From Cryptomeria japonica (lineage: Eukaryota; Streptophyta; Pinopsida; Cupressales; Cupressaceae), in contig NC_081408.1 in assembly GCF_030272615.1 (NCBI RefSeq), positions 339,792,793-339,856,792 of the forward strand: a stretch of 64,000 nucleotides of DNA, in the 5' to 3' direction. The notes below the pieces were generated by a model that was given only the letters and a program-made list of their open reading frames with translations, did not search any database and was not told the DNA's origin. The position numbers and the translations under genes are program-made. Below, piece after piece: positions 45,001 to 56,392 of this stretch. How positions within the stretch are numbered: the first letter of the stretch is position 1; every line of letters begins with the position of its first letter.

Positions 45001-45668
45001 CAGGGAAGAGTCCATTTGAGGTTGTGTGTAGCTTACATCCTAGAGGGATACTTGAACTCAGAGACCTTGGAGGCATGGAATAAAGGAGTGCCCAAGGAGA
45101 AGACTTTGTTGTCACCATGAAGGAGATTCATGAAAACGTTAAGGCTTGACTTCAACAAAGTGTTGATAAGTATAAACTCAGAGCAGATGTTAAGAGGAGA
45201 GATTTTTAGTTCAAAGTACGGGATTTGGTGATGGTCTACCTAAGGAAAGAAAGTTTTGCTAAAGGCCAACCCTCTAAACTACATATGAAGAAGATAGGTC
45301 CCCTCTGGATGGCTCATAAATTTGGCAATCATTCATATGAAGTTGAACTTCTAGCAGACTTGGGAATATCTCCCATCTTTAATGTATGCAATTTGAGAAC
45401 CTTCAAAGGATCCTTGATAGATGTAGTACCTAGTTCATCTCTTGTTGAAGAGGATGTAGAGTGGGTGAAGGATCTACCACCTAGCAAGCCATTGGAATTG
45501 GAGTACATTCTTAGCTCCAAGGTGATCAAACAAACTAGGAAAGGTGTGTACAAAGACTACCTGGTCAAATGGAAGGGACTTCTTGAGAATGAAGCTACTT
45601 GGATGAATGAAAGTGGTATCCTCAAGCATGGAACCACAATCAACCGGTTAGCAACTCAAGGGACTTGA
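42081..45668 (+). pseudogene. pol: pol of gypsy element, unit 2
   Basis: Protease, RT, RNase H, integrase and chromodomain in the same order as unit 1. The protease reads VNSRSIHNII: even the catalytic Asp is Asn. The RT catalytic loop reads YLYDIL (Asp codon GAT to TAT at 43,370), which abolishes polymerase activity. A TGA at about 43,053 replaces Arg. The integrase zinc region ends CPTC-stop. The D,D,E residues remain (MDFVL, TDRDSRF, GQTEVVNRS). The chromodomain (LEYILSSKVIKQ, KDYLVKWKGLLENEATWM) is open through to TGA at 45,666-45,668, unlike unit 1. Confidence 0.9.
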
Positions 45669-45689
45669 TTTTTCCTATCCCGAGGAGTA

Positions 45690-47210
45690 TGGTGTAGGGG
45701 CACTTGAACATGTGTCTACTTCATTACTTACATGTATCTACACCATTTTGATTCATGGGTATGATTAGGAATAAAATGTGTGATGTGTGTGTTTGAAGGC
45801 CTATTGATTAGGTCTAGACAATGTAATAAGCCCTGAGGCTCCAAGGTGTGCCAACTTGGTCAAAGGCCTTGTATTTGATTTTCTTTTTTTGTGGTGTTTA
45901 GGGGTCTAAGATGTGTGGTGTGTTCATTATTGACCTTTGGTGTGAAGGCAAGATTGAATTGTATCGAGTGGACAAAAGTTGCAGTATTATCTTAAGGAAG
46001 TTTTTTTAAAAAGATTTTGAAATATGGTTATCCCAATGGTTAGTTGGTTGATTGTATACATTGGGGATGGTTTGAGGAGTTCCTTGGAATGATATAATCC
46101 TGGGGAAACAATGCCAACTGGTTAGAAGTGATCTTGAATTAAATTCTTGTCTTCAAAATAAACTATTGTTGCAATTTCCTATATTATTTCTCGAGTTTTC
46201 TATTTTTGTATAGTTTCACCTTTCATTTGGAGATGGTTTGAGGTCTTGAGGCCTTCATGTTTAGGAGAAACATAATTTTATTTTTCACTAGTTTGGGAAA
46301 CCCTCAAAACTAGGGTTTAGATGCAAATAGAGACACAAATCAACATTTCTCTATGGGGTTAGTCTAAAAAATTGGGGATGTTGATTTGACATATATACTA
46401 AATGTTCCTGGTGGTTTTGAAGATAGGAAGTATCATTTGATATTCTTAAGATGATGCCCTAGGCTTGACTTCTGTCATGTGGCAAGCCTGTGCAGCAAAA
46501 GAAGTGGATGAAAACCTTGGACAAAAGACTAGATGATGATCAAACTTTTCATGAGGAGGACCCTTGGACATGTGAGTACCCTTAAAGAGTGTTAAACCTT
46601 CCTTCCTTTGTGACTGGTGAACTTTTTGTGAGCCTAATTCCCAATACCGGCTAGAAGAGCCTATATAGCATTAGTAGGGTTTGACCATCCATACAAAAAA
46701 CCCATATGCCAAAGTGTGAAAAAATTTAGGGTATCCAAAAGGGTATATAAATCTATAATTTTTTTTGGGTGTTATTCAGGGAATTTGGAAGTGACCGTGC
46801 AAAAAATCAAAGAGGAGGCCTAATTGCTTGTAGCCCTCACTAGGTCTCTTGGGAACAAAAATTCTTTTGGGCTCTTGTACAACCTTATTAAGAGGTCCAG
46901 ATGAATATAAATTTGTTGTCTTGTATTGGTTTCCATTCGCGCATGTCATATTTCACCATTTGAGCAAAGATCCTATTGCTTTGGGTTTGGAGTTGTTAGG
47001 TGTCCTTTGTTGGGTTGAAACCTTAGCAGTAGGAGACTCCTTATTATTTGTGAGTTGCCCAAAGTGGAGAGCTCCTTGGGAAGGATCTCGGGAAAACACT
47101 TGAAACCTTTGCAAGGTTTAAGACATTGGTTCATTGGAAGTTACCAAGTGTAGACCCTTGAGAGAGAAAAACCAAGCAAGTGGTATAACAACACCGAACC
47201 TTCTGCATCA
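45690..47210 (+). repeat. 3' LTR of gypsy element, unit 2
   Basis: TGGTGTAGGGGC to CTTCTGCATCA, 1,521 bp; carries the 3'-LTR-specific substitutions seen in unit 1 and a small deletion near 46,215 relative to the partial copy downstream. Confidence 0.92.
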
Positions 47211-47555
47211 ATAATCTTCCAGCATTAAAGTCATTTGTAAGGCCAAAGATATCAACATCATTTCTTGTCAGGTCGCATAGAGTTTTTGGGAAGGTTTCCC
47301 TTGCGCTCCACCATTTAACTGCCACATTATGATCAACCAAGTTGGTAGCATGATCGGCAAGTTTATTTCCTTCCCCCAAAACATGCAAAATCTTGAACCC
47401 CTCTAGGCTAGCAATCATTTCAAGGCAAATCCTTAATGAGGGTGAAAATGGTCCATCTTGGCTTCATGCTACCCCTAATCTATTTCACAATGTTAAGAGA
47501 ATCACTTTACAACCAAACCCATCTAAATCCTTCCTTATTTGTCATGAATAGCCCT
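47211..47555 (-). pseudogene. LINE RNase H fragment, first copy
   Basis: Minus strand: ILHVLGEGNKLADHATNLVD and the tail to FNAGRL. It is a duplicate of the 3' portion of the LINE RNase H at 48,710-49,054 and stops abruptly at the filler junction near 47,552. Confidence 0.8.
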
Positions 47556-47592
47556 GAACAATGCTATTAAAACTTCACATTATTGTTATTTT
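47552..47592. repeat. 41-bp templated filler at a duplication junction
   Basis: Identical over 41 bases to 50,303-50,343 ('ccctgaacaatgctattaaa' onward), which lies 2.75 kb away in unrelated DNA. It joins an RNase H fragment on the left (shared CCCT) to LTR sequence on the right. Absent from unit 1. Confidence 0.85.
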
Positions 47593-48709
47593 CAAAATAA
47601 ACTATTGTTGCAATTTCCTGTATTCTTTCTCAAGTTTTCTATTCTTGTATTGTTTTGTATGAATGGTGCGCATGAAATAAACATTGGAAAAGTTGAAGAA
47701 GAGTTTCACCTTTCATTTGGAGATGGTTTGATGTCTTGAGGCCTTTAGGTGTGGGAGAAACATAATTTTATTTTTCACTAGCTTGGGAAACCCTCAAAAG
47801 TAGGGTTTAGATGCAAACAGAGACACAAATCAACATTTCTCTATGGGGTCAGTCTAAAAACTCGGGGATGTTGATTTGACATATATACTAAATGTTCCTG
47901 GTGGTTTTGAAGATAGGAAGTGTCATTTGATATTCTTAAGATGATGCCCTAGGCTTGAAATCTATCATGTGGCAAGCCTGTGCAGCAGAAGAAGTGGATG
48001 AAAACCTTGGACAAAATATTGGACAATGATCAAAATTTTCATGAGGAGGACCCTTGGACATATAAATACCATTAAAAAGTGTTAAACCTTCCTTCCGTTG
48101 TGACTGGTGAACTTTTTGTGTGCCTTATTCCCAATAGCGGCTAGAAGAGCCTAAATAGGGTCAGTAGGGTTTGACCATCCGTACACAAAACCCATATGCC
48201 AAAGTGTGAAAACATTTAGGGTATCCAAAAGGGTATATAAATCTATAATTTGTTTTGGGTGTTATTTAGGGAATTTGGAAGTGACGATGCAAAAAATCAA
48301 AGAGGAGGCCTAATTGCTTGTAGCCCTCACTAGGTCTCTTGGGAACAAAAATTCTTTTGGGCTCTTGTACAACTTGATTAAGAGGTCTAGATGAATATAA
48401 ATTCCTTGTCTTGTATTGGTTTCCATTCGTGCATGTCATATTTCACCATTTGAGCAAAGATCCTATTGTTTGGGGTTTGGAGTTGTTAGGTGTCCTTTGT
48501 TGAGTTGAAACCTTAGGAGTAGGAGACTCCTTGTTATTTGTGAGTTTCCCTAAGTGGAGAGATCCTTGGGAAGGATCTAGGGAAAACACTTGAAACCTTT
48601 TGAAGGTTTAAGACATTGGTCCATTGGAAGTTACCAAGTGAAGACCCTTGAGAGAGAAAAACCAAGGAAGTGGTATAACAACACCAAACCTTCTGCATCA
48701 ATAATCTTC
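47593..48709 (+). repeat. Partial duplicate of gypsy 3' LTR
   Basis: About 1.1 kb of LTR from 'caaaataaactattgttgca' to CTTCTGCATCA, followed again by ATAAT and the LINE tail. It lacks the LTR start, so it is not a solo LTR but a duplicated piece. Confidence 0.9.
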
Positions 48710-49739
48710 CAGCATTAAAGTCATTTGTAACGCCAAAGATATCAACATCATTTCTTGTCAGGTCACACAGAGTTTTTGTGAAGGTTTCCCTTGCACTCCA
48801 CCATTTAACTGCCACATTATCATCAACCAAGTTGGCACCATGATCAGCAAGTTTATTTCCTTCCCCAAAAACATGCAAAATCTTGAACCCCTCTAGGCTA
48901 GCAATCATTTCAAGGCAAATCCTTAATGAGGGTCAAAATGGTCCATCTTGGCTTCGTGCTACCCCTGATGTATTTCACAATGTTAAGCGAATCACTTTAC
49001 AACCAAACCCATCTAAAGCCTTCCTTGTTTGTCATGAATAGCCCTATGTAGGTAGCATTGACCTCCGGATAATGGTTAGTCTAGTTGCCCAAAAGGAGCG
49101 CCACCGCTTAGACCAACAAACCCAAATGATTCCTCGCCACTTCTCCATAGCCTATTGGCCTAGGATTTCCATTGGCCACCCCATCAATGTTGATTTTTAT
49201 CCACCCCGTAGGGGAAGGATGCCAAGACACATTCTCTCGACTATGTTTTATCTTATAGATTGGGATAGATATAGTCCAGCAAATCTGCCATCTTTTGATA
49301 GTATCCCATTCGTCTTTGTAATAATCAAGTGGAGGGTCATTTTTCCACCACAGACAATAATTAAGAAAATTTTCCTTAATAGCATTCCTTATTCTGATCG
49401 CCACCACTTGAGCAGTAAATTCCATATCTCTGAAAGGACTATTATTTCTTTCCTTCTAGAGACCCTAGGCAATATGAGGCAGGGATATGTCACACAAGAT
49501 ACCAATCTCATGGTTACCAAAGGAACACTTCCATTGGCACCAAAATTTCTGTATAGAATTAGGGAAAACCCAATTAAAATTCCACAAGTTGAGAAATAAA
49601 GCCCAAGTATCCCTGGCAAAAGAGCAATGTAGGAGCAAATGATCAGCACTTTCAACTTCTTCTTTACATAAAAAAACATCTATTAGTGATTGGGAGACCA
49701 CATTTACATAGGTTATCAGTGGTAGAGATCTTGTTTTGC
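48710..49739 (-). pseudogene. LINE ORF2 C-terminus: zf-RVT plus RNase H, unit 2
   Basis: Counterpart of 8,702-9,740. It reads SLIDVFLCKEEVESADHLLL, HCSFARDTWALFLNLW, KERNN, IRNAIKENFLNYCLWWKN, GWIKINIDGVANGNPRPIGY, then ILHVFGEGNKLADHGANLVD and FNAGRL. It keeps the Trp after HCSFARDT that unit 1 has as Cys. The first catalytic Asp (NIDG) is present. Frame breaks are similar to unit 1. Confidence 0.8.
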
Positions 49740-50593
49740 ATGAACAACCAAAAGAAGATATTAATTTTACGAATTAAGAATATAAAATTTTGTAATAAAT
49801 AATATTAATAATATATTAATAAAAATAAGATAATAATAATAAAATATTTACAATAATAATATTTTAGTTATTATAGTATTAAAATTATTTATTTTAGTTG
49901 AGTAGGGTTATCTTGTACTCTAACAATTATAAATGGAATAAACTTGAATAATATTACAATGTATCTTACCTTTTCTAATACAAGATCATTGCTTAAAATC
50001 AAAATTAAAATTAAAATTAAAACCAAATTACAATACATATAATTTTAACTTGAAATGCATATAATTCAAATTTTTGCCCATTTCGATTTCTAATTCTACT
50101 TTATATACACTTATCTTATTACATTTATTACTTCTATTACGACGAGTAATAGCCACTAAGTGACACTTGTTCTTATTATCAAATTGGATAACTTATTCTT
50201 ATTATTAAAATTATCTATATATCTAACATAACCCTAAAATATTAATTCACAACACTTATTCATATCATTAAATTTGTTGACTATCAATCTAACTAAACAT
50301 AACCCTGAACAATGCTATTAAAACTTCACATTATTGTTATTTTTAAAGAGGAATATCATCTCATTCACAAGAAATTAAAGAGAAATATCATTCTTCTTAC
50401 AAGTTAAACAAAAGAAATACACAAGATCCATTAGCAGTTCCAAACACAAGATCCAATAAACAGTTCCAATTCAACTGAAATATAGTCAAGGAAAAGAGCT
50501 TCTCGAATAGAAAGCTCTACTTAAGACTTATATAAAATCCGCACGTCTTGAAAAGCAGAGAAAGAGCAACTGAGTTCGAATGCGTTGAGATGA

Positions 50594-50922
50594 TCAAGTG
50601 CAGCAGGGGTGTACACAACACCTGTAGCAGGGTTGGCCAGAGTTACAACATGTAGTACATCCTGCATCATTGTCTATTCCTCCAAACCTCTCTCCCAATT
50701 CCCCTGCAAAAATCATCTCTTACTACAAGAATTTACTGAATACAAGAATACAATAAAATGAATACAAGAATTTACAATAACCTTGAAATGTGGAAGTGGG
50801 ACGAGATGCTTGAGTGACAGTAATCATGGTGGTGAGTAGCAGGACTGAGATAAAGCATACCAAAAACCCGACTGAGTTTGACGTGTAATCAGAAGATAAT
50901 CAAATGAACTGATGTTTTCCAT
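50594..50922 (-). CDS. Candidate small secreted Cys-rich peptide gene (two exons)
   Basis: Minus strand. Exon 1 encodes a typical signal peptide (GFLVCFISVLLLTTMITVTQ, then ASRPTSTFQ) and ends CAA G before GTTATT at 50,781. The 78-bp intron ends TTTTTGCAG at 50,704. Exon 2 (50,703-50,594) continues in phase: GELGERFGGIDNDAGCTTCC, then NSGQPCYRCCVHPCCT and TGA. Eight Cys follow C-x2-CC-x5-C-x2-CC-x3-CC, so the mature peptide would be about 45 residues with up to four disulfides. The ATG at 50,920-50,922 (MENISS) is one base out of frame with the signal peptide. So either there is a single frameshift before about 50,880, an upstream exon joined at CTCAG, or decay. CTATATAA lies 13 bases upstream of that ATG. 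The peptide family is not recognised. Confidence 0.55.
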
Positions 50923-51330
50923 TTTATTCAAATTATATAGAAAAGATGACAAGGTGTGAAGGGTTTGAAGGTTAGAAAATGTTGAGTAGAAAGTAAGAAA
51001 ATGAGAAGTGAGAAAAAAACGTCATAAAAAGCATATGAAAGAGCAAAATGATGCGAGAGCACCATATCCTACATGAATTCAAAATTTTCATAAGTTTGCA
51101 GTCTGATGGCAATCAAGGGAACGCGCAGGAAACATACGAGTGAAAATATTTTGTAGCAGCTGGCTACGAAATTGGGAACATAGAAGAACCTTTGAGTTTC
51201 TCAAATTAGTGAATAGAACAAGTGCCACATAGTGACGAGTATTTGCCTTAATAATTTTTAGTTTAATAATAATATTTGTTATAATTATTAGAAATATTTA
51301 TTTATTGTAACTAGTAAGTTATTTTCTTAA

Positions 51331-51720
51331 TTAGATGCATTTATGAACAATATTTATTAATTATAACTAGATTTTGAAATTTAAATTTACAAAATTCGTA
51401 ATGATAACTTTGTTATGAATTTAATTGAAAAACCTAGGAATGCAATTAGTCGATGCATTATTAATTTGTATACAAAATAGTGAACATAAGAATTATGTAA
51501 TTAAAATATGTAAGTGTAAACATGTCAATTAAATTTCAATTAGATGCATTTATTAACAATATTTATTAATTATAACTAGAATTTGAAATTTAGTGAGGCA
51601 AAAGTTTAAATTCGAGTTTTCACAAAATTCGTAATGATAACTTTGTCATGAATTTAATTGAAAAACCTAGGAATGCAATTTAGTCGATGCATTATTAATT
51701 TGTATACAAAATAGTGAACA
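51331..51720. repeat. Direct repeat of about 160-185 bp
   Basis: 'ttagatgcatttatgaacaa' onward (51,331-51,486) recurs at 51,537-51,720. Both end 'aattgaaaaacctaggaatg' and then 'ttgtatacaaaatagtgaac'. The second copy has a 25-bp insertion. Confidence 0.85.
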
Positions 51721-51722
51721 AA

Positions 51723-52193
51723 TGCATAGGAGTTTACAATGTTTCTTTTTGCTTCACATTAATCCCACAACTTAGTATTTTGCTATCGCATAGAAAATGC
51801 TTTCACCACAATTGGTTGTCACATATAGCACATATTGAGTATATGTACAAGAATGTGAATGGGAAGACAAACCATCAATTATTAAAGTATTGAACAGCTT
51901 AAGTCACATAGATAAATCTTTGATTTATAAGCTTAAAAGTGTTAAGCTTAATTTGTTGCTTAGTGTGGGGTTTTAAAGTATCCAAACCTTTGCCAAACTC
52001 TTATAATCTATGCATCCTTCTAATTATTTTTGACCATGGAGATTCCCATTATCAACCTTTTTGGTCCTTGCACTCATAAGATTTATACTCATAGATGATT
52101 CTTACCTTGATATATCTCTACATATATTCTGAATGCATAGGAGTTTACAATGTTTCTTTTTGCTTCTCATTCATCCCACAACTTAGTATTTTG
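51723..52193. repeat. 61-bp direct repeat, two copies
   Basis: 'aatgcataggagtttacaat' to 'acttagtattttg' at 51,723-51,783 and 52,133-52,193, two mismatches by eye, about 410 bp apart. Confidence 0.85.
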
Positions 52194-52390
52194 GTAACTA
52201 GATGTAATTGTGGCACCAATAAGTTTGTCTAAATTAATTTTAAAGAGAAATTATAGAAGAAAACTAATTGTTTGCAAACCAAAACTAGATAAACAGCCAT
52301 AGAAGGATGATTGCTGCAAAAAATTCAAGAATTAAAATTTAAAACCAAGAAAAAATAATGAATTAAACAATGAACAAATAAAATTCACAA

Positions 52391-52752
52391 TTATTTAAAC
52401 ACAAAAAATATTTGTATATGTATAATAATTGAAACATGTACAACTATGAGAAGAGCATGACAAAATTCTTTAGGCATGGAGTTTGAAGGCACGAGCACGA
52501 GTGCCTTTTCATCATTGGGAACATATGATAAAGGTTTTGTAGCCATTGCAGAAGGCTCGACTAGCTTATGCAATTTTGATATTTCCACGAGATTTGGCAT
52601 TTCCGGTATTTGCATTGGTGCATCATCACATGAAACCCCTAAAAATTCTCGCTCGCCACAAAACACTGGCAACTCCGGATTCAACCACATCAGATTTATC
52701 TCTAAATTACATAACCAAACATGCTCCAATGGCTACCCATCAATAACATGCC
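52391..52752 (-). pseudogene. Gene fragment of unknown family
   Basis: One minus frame reads ADPRHVIDG, a TAG, PLEHVWLCNLEINLMWLNPE, then LPVFCGEREFLGVSCDDAPM and PNLVEISKLHKLV. It continues KPLSYVPNDEKALVLVPSNS and stops at 52,391. The composition is balanced and protein-like, unlike the surrounding AT-rich DNA, and the single TAG at about 52,735 could replace Trp or Gln. The start is not defined. It may be a fragment of a host gene or of a transposon. I do not recognise the family. Confidence 0.4.
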
Positions 52753-54134
52753 TAGGGTCAGCCACTCTTGAAATATAGAAATGGCAATAGATTGAAGAAT
52801 TGCTAGTTAACAGAAAAATTATCTCCACTGGTGACAATTTTACCCTACTCAAGAAGCAAATTATTATATTTCTTAAATTATTTTCTATAATTGTAAAAGA
52901 AGAGACATTTAAATATCAGTATCATTTCCTGAAAAGTTGGGGTCATAGCAACTGACCACCTGATCTTCCTTCCCTACCAAATAACATCTTTTATATAGAT
53001 AGAAGACAAAGCGTATATACTGAATCACCTAATACAAATATTCTAATGATAGCAAGACATGTAATTGACCTTATACAAAAAAATGGGCATAACAACGACA
53101 CTCTGTGCATCATGAAGATGTTAAAAATAAATTTAAAAATAGACTAAAAAAGTAAAAAATCAAATCTAAACTTAAATATTTCACAGGTAAATGAAATGTG
53201 TTGCTTTGCAGAAACTAATTTGAATGCTAGGGTTCGTTGTTTGAGCAAATTTCATATTATGGGCATTTGCAAAAATGTTAGAAAGACAAGATTCAACAAC
53301 ATATAACTCATTCTGCAAAAAAGTTGTCATATTTGAGTATAACTTCATCTTTTTGATTTGCCACTAAATAATAGTGTTTAAGACAATGGTATTAATAGCC
53401 AATTTCAGATGGAAAACTACAGTCATTAATCTGCTACCCTATCCTCTATTGTGGCTAGATTGAAATGCTCGAGTGAAGAGACGTCTACTGTTCAGAATAA
53501 TTTTCCAAATTTTTTGAAATGGTGACATGTTTGTATCAAGTAAAGTTTCTCTGTTTAGAGGACTCTTCTTATTGAAGTTTACATTATCAAAGGGCTTTTG
53601 GTACACTATTCAGTTTGACAGGAAATAAATAGTTTTTATCTGTTTATATAGGGTTTTTACGACAAAGATAGTTATTGTGGAAGGGGGTGTTATTTTTAGG
53701 AGAAATTGAATGTGAACATTGAGCAGGATATTGAAAATGCATTCCAAATAATAAAAGGTAATTGTTTGCAATAGATACTAACTTAATGCATAGAAAATCT
53801 TCCTGTAGAAAGATGAAATTGATTAGTGCATCTTAAAATTTAGGTAAGAAACCTAATCTCCAGATAGAAATGAAATACATATGCTTCCTTGTTTGACCTC
53901 ATAACAAAGGCTAAGAATCGACAAGTCCTAAACAATGTTGACATAAACAGCCAAAGTATTACCAGAAAGTTAAAAAACATTCAAAATGCGACTATAATTT
54001 GCTTACATTTTCTATTCCCGGCAGAGGTAGATATACGAAGCAATGAAATACTATTCTAATAAACAACTTAAATAGGAAAAGAAAACTCTAGTTGTGAAGG
54101 GAAGAGATTGTGCATGCAAAACAACAAACCCTGG
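52753..54134. other. AT-rich DNA, unit 2 segment
   Basis: No credible open frame, RNA gene or repeat recognised. Confidence 0.4.
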
Positions 54135-54159
54135 CGAGTAGTGGCAACCCGAAAAACCA

Positions 54160-54291
54160 GAACAACCCGGCAAAAGAAGAGGTATTATGCTGCTTCCGAG
54201 ACACCCATTATGCAGAACTACCCTGCAAAAGAAGAGATATTATGCTGCTTCAGAGAAACCCATTATGCTGCAATCGAGAAACCCATTTATA
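54160..54291. repeat. Tandem repeat of about 57 bp at indel edge
   Basis: GCAAAAGAAGAG-TATTATGC and then TGCTTC-GAGA-ACCCATTATG repeat twice, with a third partial unit (CATTATGCTGCAATCGAGAA). Unit 1 keeps only the last part (ATTATGTTGCATCCAAGAAA at 9,916), so its deletion ended within this repeat. Confidence 0.75.
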
Positions 54292-56019
54292 ACAAGGAAA
54301 AAAGTATTAGCCAATCATTTACAAGAGAATTTTTTTTTTTAATTATAAAGTTAACAAATGTGCATGTGTACTTTAAAATAAATTTAAAAAGTTAAAAGAA
54401 AGAAACATATTTATTTATGATTGGTCTAAATAATTTTTTTTAATAACTATTTAAGCATAACAAAAAAAAAATCATTACAAGAGTATTGCCTAACGACAAG
54501 TACTAATAAGTTTCCAGGCAAGAAGAAACTAAAATTTAACTAATGGTAGTAAAAAGACAATCATTTTTTATGTTTTTCAAATTATTGTACAATTATGATA
54601 TATATTGTTTGTAATTTAATTTTTCTTTGTAAAATTATGTTTAAGCTCTTGTTAAATTTATTCTTTTCATATTTTTGTGTTGTGTACTCTAACTGTAACA
54701 CTACCAATTTTTAATGAACATTTTTTTTTTATGGAGGTCCAGTCTAGCTGGGGGCATGATCCATGCCTCATCCCTTATGATGTCGGAGTTTTACACTCAG
54801 CAAGACTTAGTGGGCTCAATTGGAGTCATTCAACTTCACCAATAGACCAAGGGCTCATTGACATAATAAACATTTTTCACTTCAATATAATTTTCTCTTA
54901 TTTTTTATTTTTTCTAGGTGTCCTATTTATTCATAGCCTAGTATTAATATAAATATCATGTATAAGTTGTTTAAATTAATTATTTTAATTCTATTTTTAC
55001 GAAAAAATGGATGAATTTTTTTTCAAAGTTAAGAACATATGAAATTAATCAAAAAATACTGTAAGCTTTCATCTTTAAACTAAAAGAGTATATTTAGATT
55101 TTTTTTAGTTTGCATTTCTTCAAATATTAGAAAATTAAGCTTTCATTAATGGACTATACGGAAATTTTATTTCTTTTTTGTGTGTTAAAAATAATTAAAA
55201 ATTTTAATCCTAGATTGATTTTGGAAGGATTAAAATGGGAGAAAATCAACCTCATTATTTTTCTATGAAGAATCTTTTGGAAATATGTTAAATTATGTTA
55301 TCCACTTTTGTGTATAATTTTTCATGCCATACCCAATTAGTGAGTTGGGATGCGAGGCAATTAGGATTGAGGTATGGAGGGTAGGAAGGAGTAGATTCTA
55401 GCATTTTCCCCAATCACGGAGTGATTATGTGACTATAAAAGGTAGAGTTTATATAAGTGATAACTAAATAAATTCATAGGATAAATAAAATGAGCCAATA
55501 TATTAGTTGATAGAATAAATAGAGTACTTACAAATGCTTTGTATGACTTGTTGAGGATATGACATCCCTAGGTTAAGATGGTGGATATCACTTTGGTACT
55601 CCCTTCATCTTGTAATACACAGACATACTCATATTTACAAAGTCAATCCTTTATTCTTTGCGATGATACTCTTTACCTTCCTAGATAATATCCACATCCT
55701 TTTTGTAAACAGAGTTTGCATCAAATGAGTTACATGTCTCTAGCTATCTTTATTTTACTTTATTGTAAATGTGTTTTACAATTATTTGTATACATAGTGT
55801 TTGGTGTGTGTGTTAGTCTTAGCCCTTGTTTGGTTTGAGTGTGTTTTTTGTTGCATGTGAAATTCCAAAATCGGCTTCTTTGATTTTCACTTCACCCATT
55901 TATCCAATTGACTAAGGTAGTTGATTATGGATTTCATGTTCCTTTGCAATATCACTACCTTTCTCCATTCACATTCACTGAGTGTAAAGTTAAGTGGTGG
56001 AGACAAAGGACTAGTGGGA
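54292..56019. other. AT-rich intergenic DNA, unit 2
   Basis: Counterpart of 9,945-11,683. The conserved balanced-composition stretch (54,734-54,860, 'tgggggcatgatccatgcct') is present here too. No gene recognised. Confidence 0.5.
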
Positions 56020-56392
56020 TGTTGCAAGGTGTGTGCCCTTGGTTTCCTTGTGTTGTGGATCACAACGCTCAGGTTTGTGACATGTCTTAACTACCTCCTG
56101 TGTATTCTATAAGTCTAGTGGTTGTATCGGGCATAAATAGGTCAATTTTTTGGTGCAATAACAACCATACTTCTAACAAGTGGTATGAGAGCTTGGGTCA
56201 CATGTTCAAACCCCCTTGCTTGTGCTTGGGGAGATTGTTGCAAGATGTGTGCCCTTGGTCTCCTTGTATTTTGTAGCACAATACTTAGGTTTGTGACATG
56301 GCTTAACCACCTCCCATAGATTCTATGTCTAATGGTTGTATCAGACATTAACAAATCAATCTTTTAGTGCAACAACAACCATAATTCTAACA
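56020..56392 (+). mobile_element. TRIM (miniature LTR retrotransposon), unit 2
   Basis: LTRs 56,020-56,178 (159 bp) and 56,236-56,392 (157 bp), 373 bp in total. The primer site at 56,181-56,192 reads TGGTATGAGAGC with one change. LTR 2 is complete here, so the 26-bp gap in the unit 1 LTR 2 is a later deletion. Confidence 0.85.

Larger units (their letters stand above)
39429..47215 (+). mobile_element. Ty3/gypsy chromovirus, unit 2 copy
   Basis: Same element and same insertion as 952-8,706: target duplication ATAAT at 39,429-39,433 and 47,211-47,215, 5' LTR 39,434-41,012, primer site 41,016-41,027, 3' LTR 45,690-47,210. It is not an independent insertion: both flanks and many stops are shared. 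Confidence 0.95.
49900..54261. other. 4.36-kb segment present only in unit 2
   Basis: Unit 1 joins the flanks of this segment directly (9,901-9,920). It holds the Cys-rich peptide gene (50,594-50,922), two sets of direct repeats (51,331-52,193), a gene fragment (52,391-52,752) and a 57-bp tandem repeat at its right edge. The rest is AT-rich without recognised features. Confidence 0.85.

Noticed and set aside
47593-48709. Solo LTR of a second gypsy insertion
   Set aside because: It lacks the LTR start and its flanks are a duplicate of the first element's 3' flank, so it is a rearrangement product.
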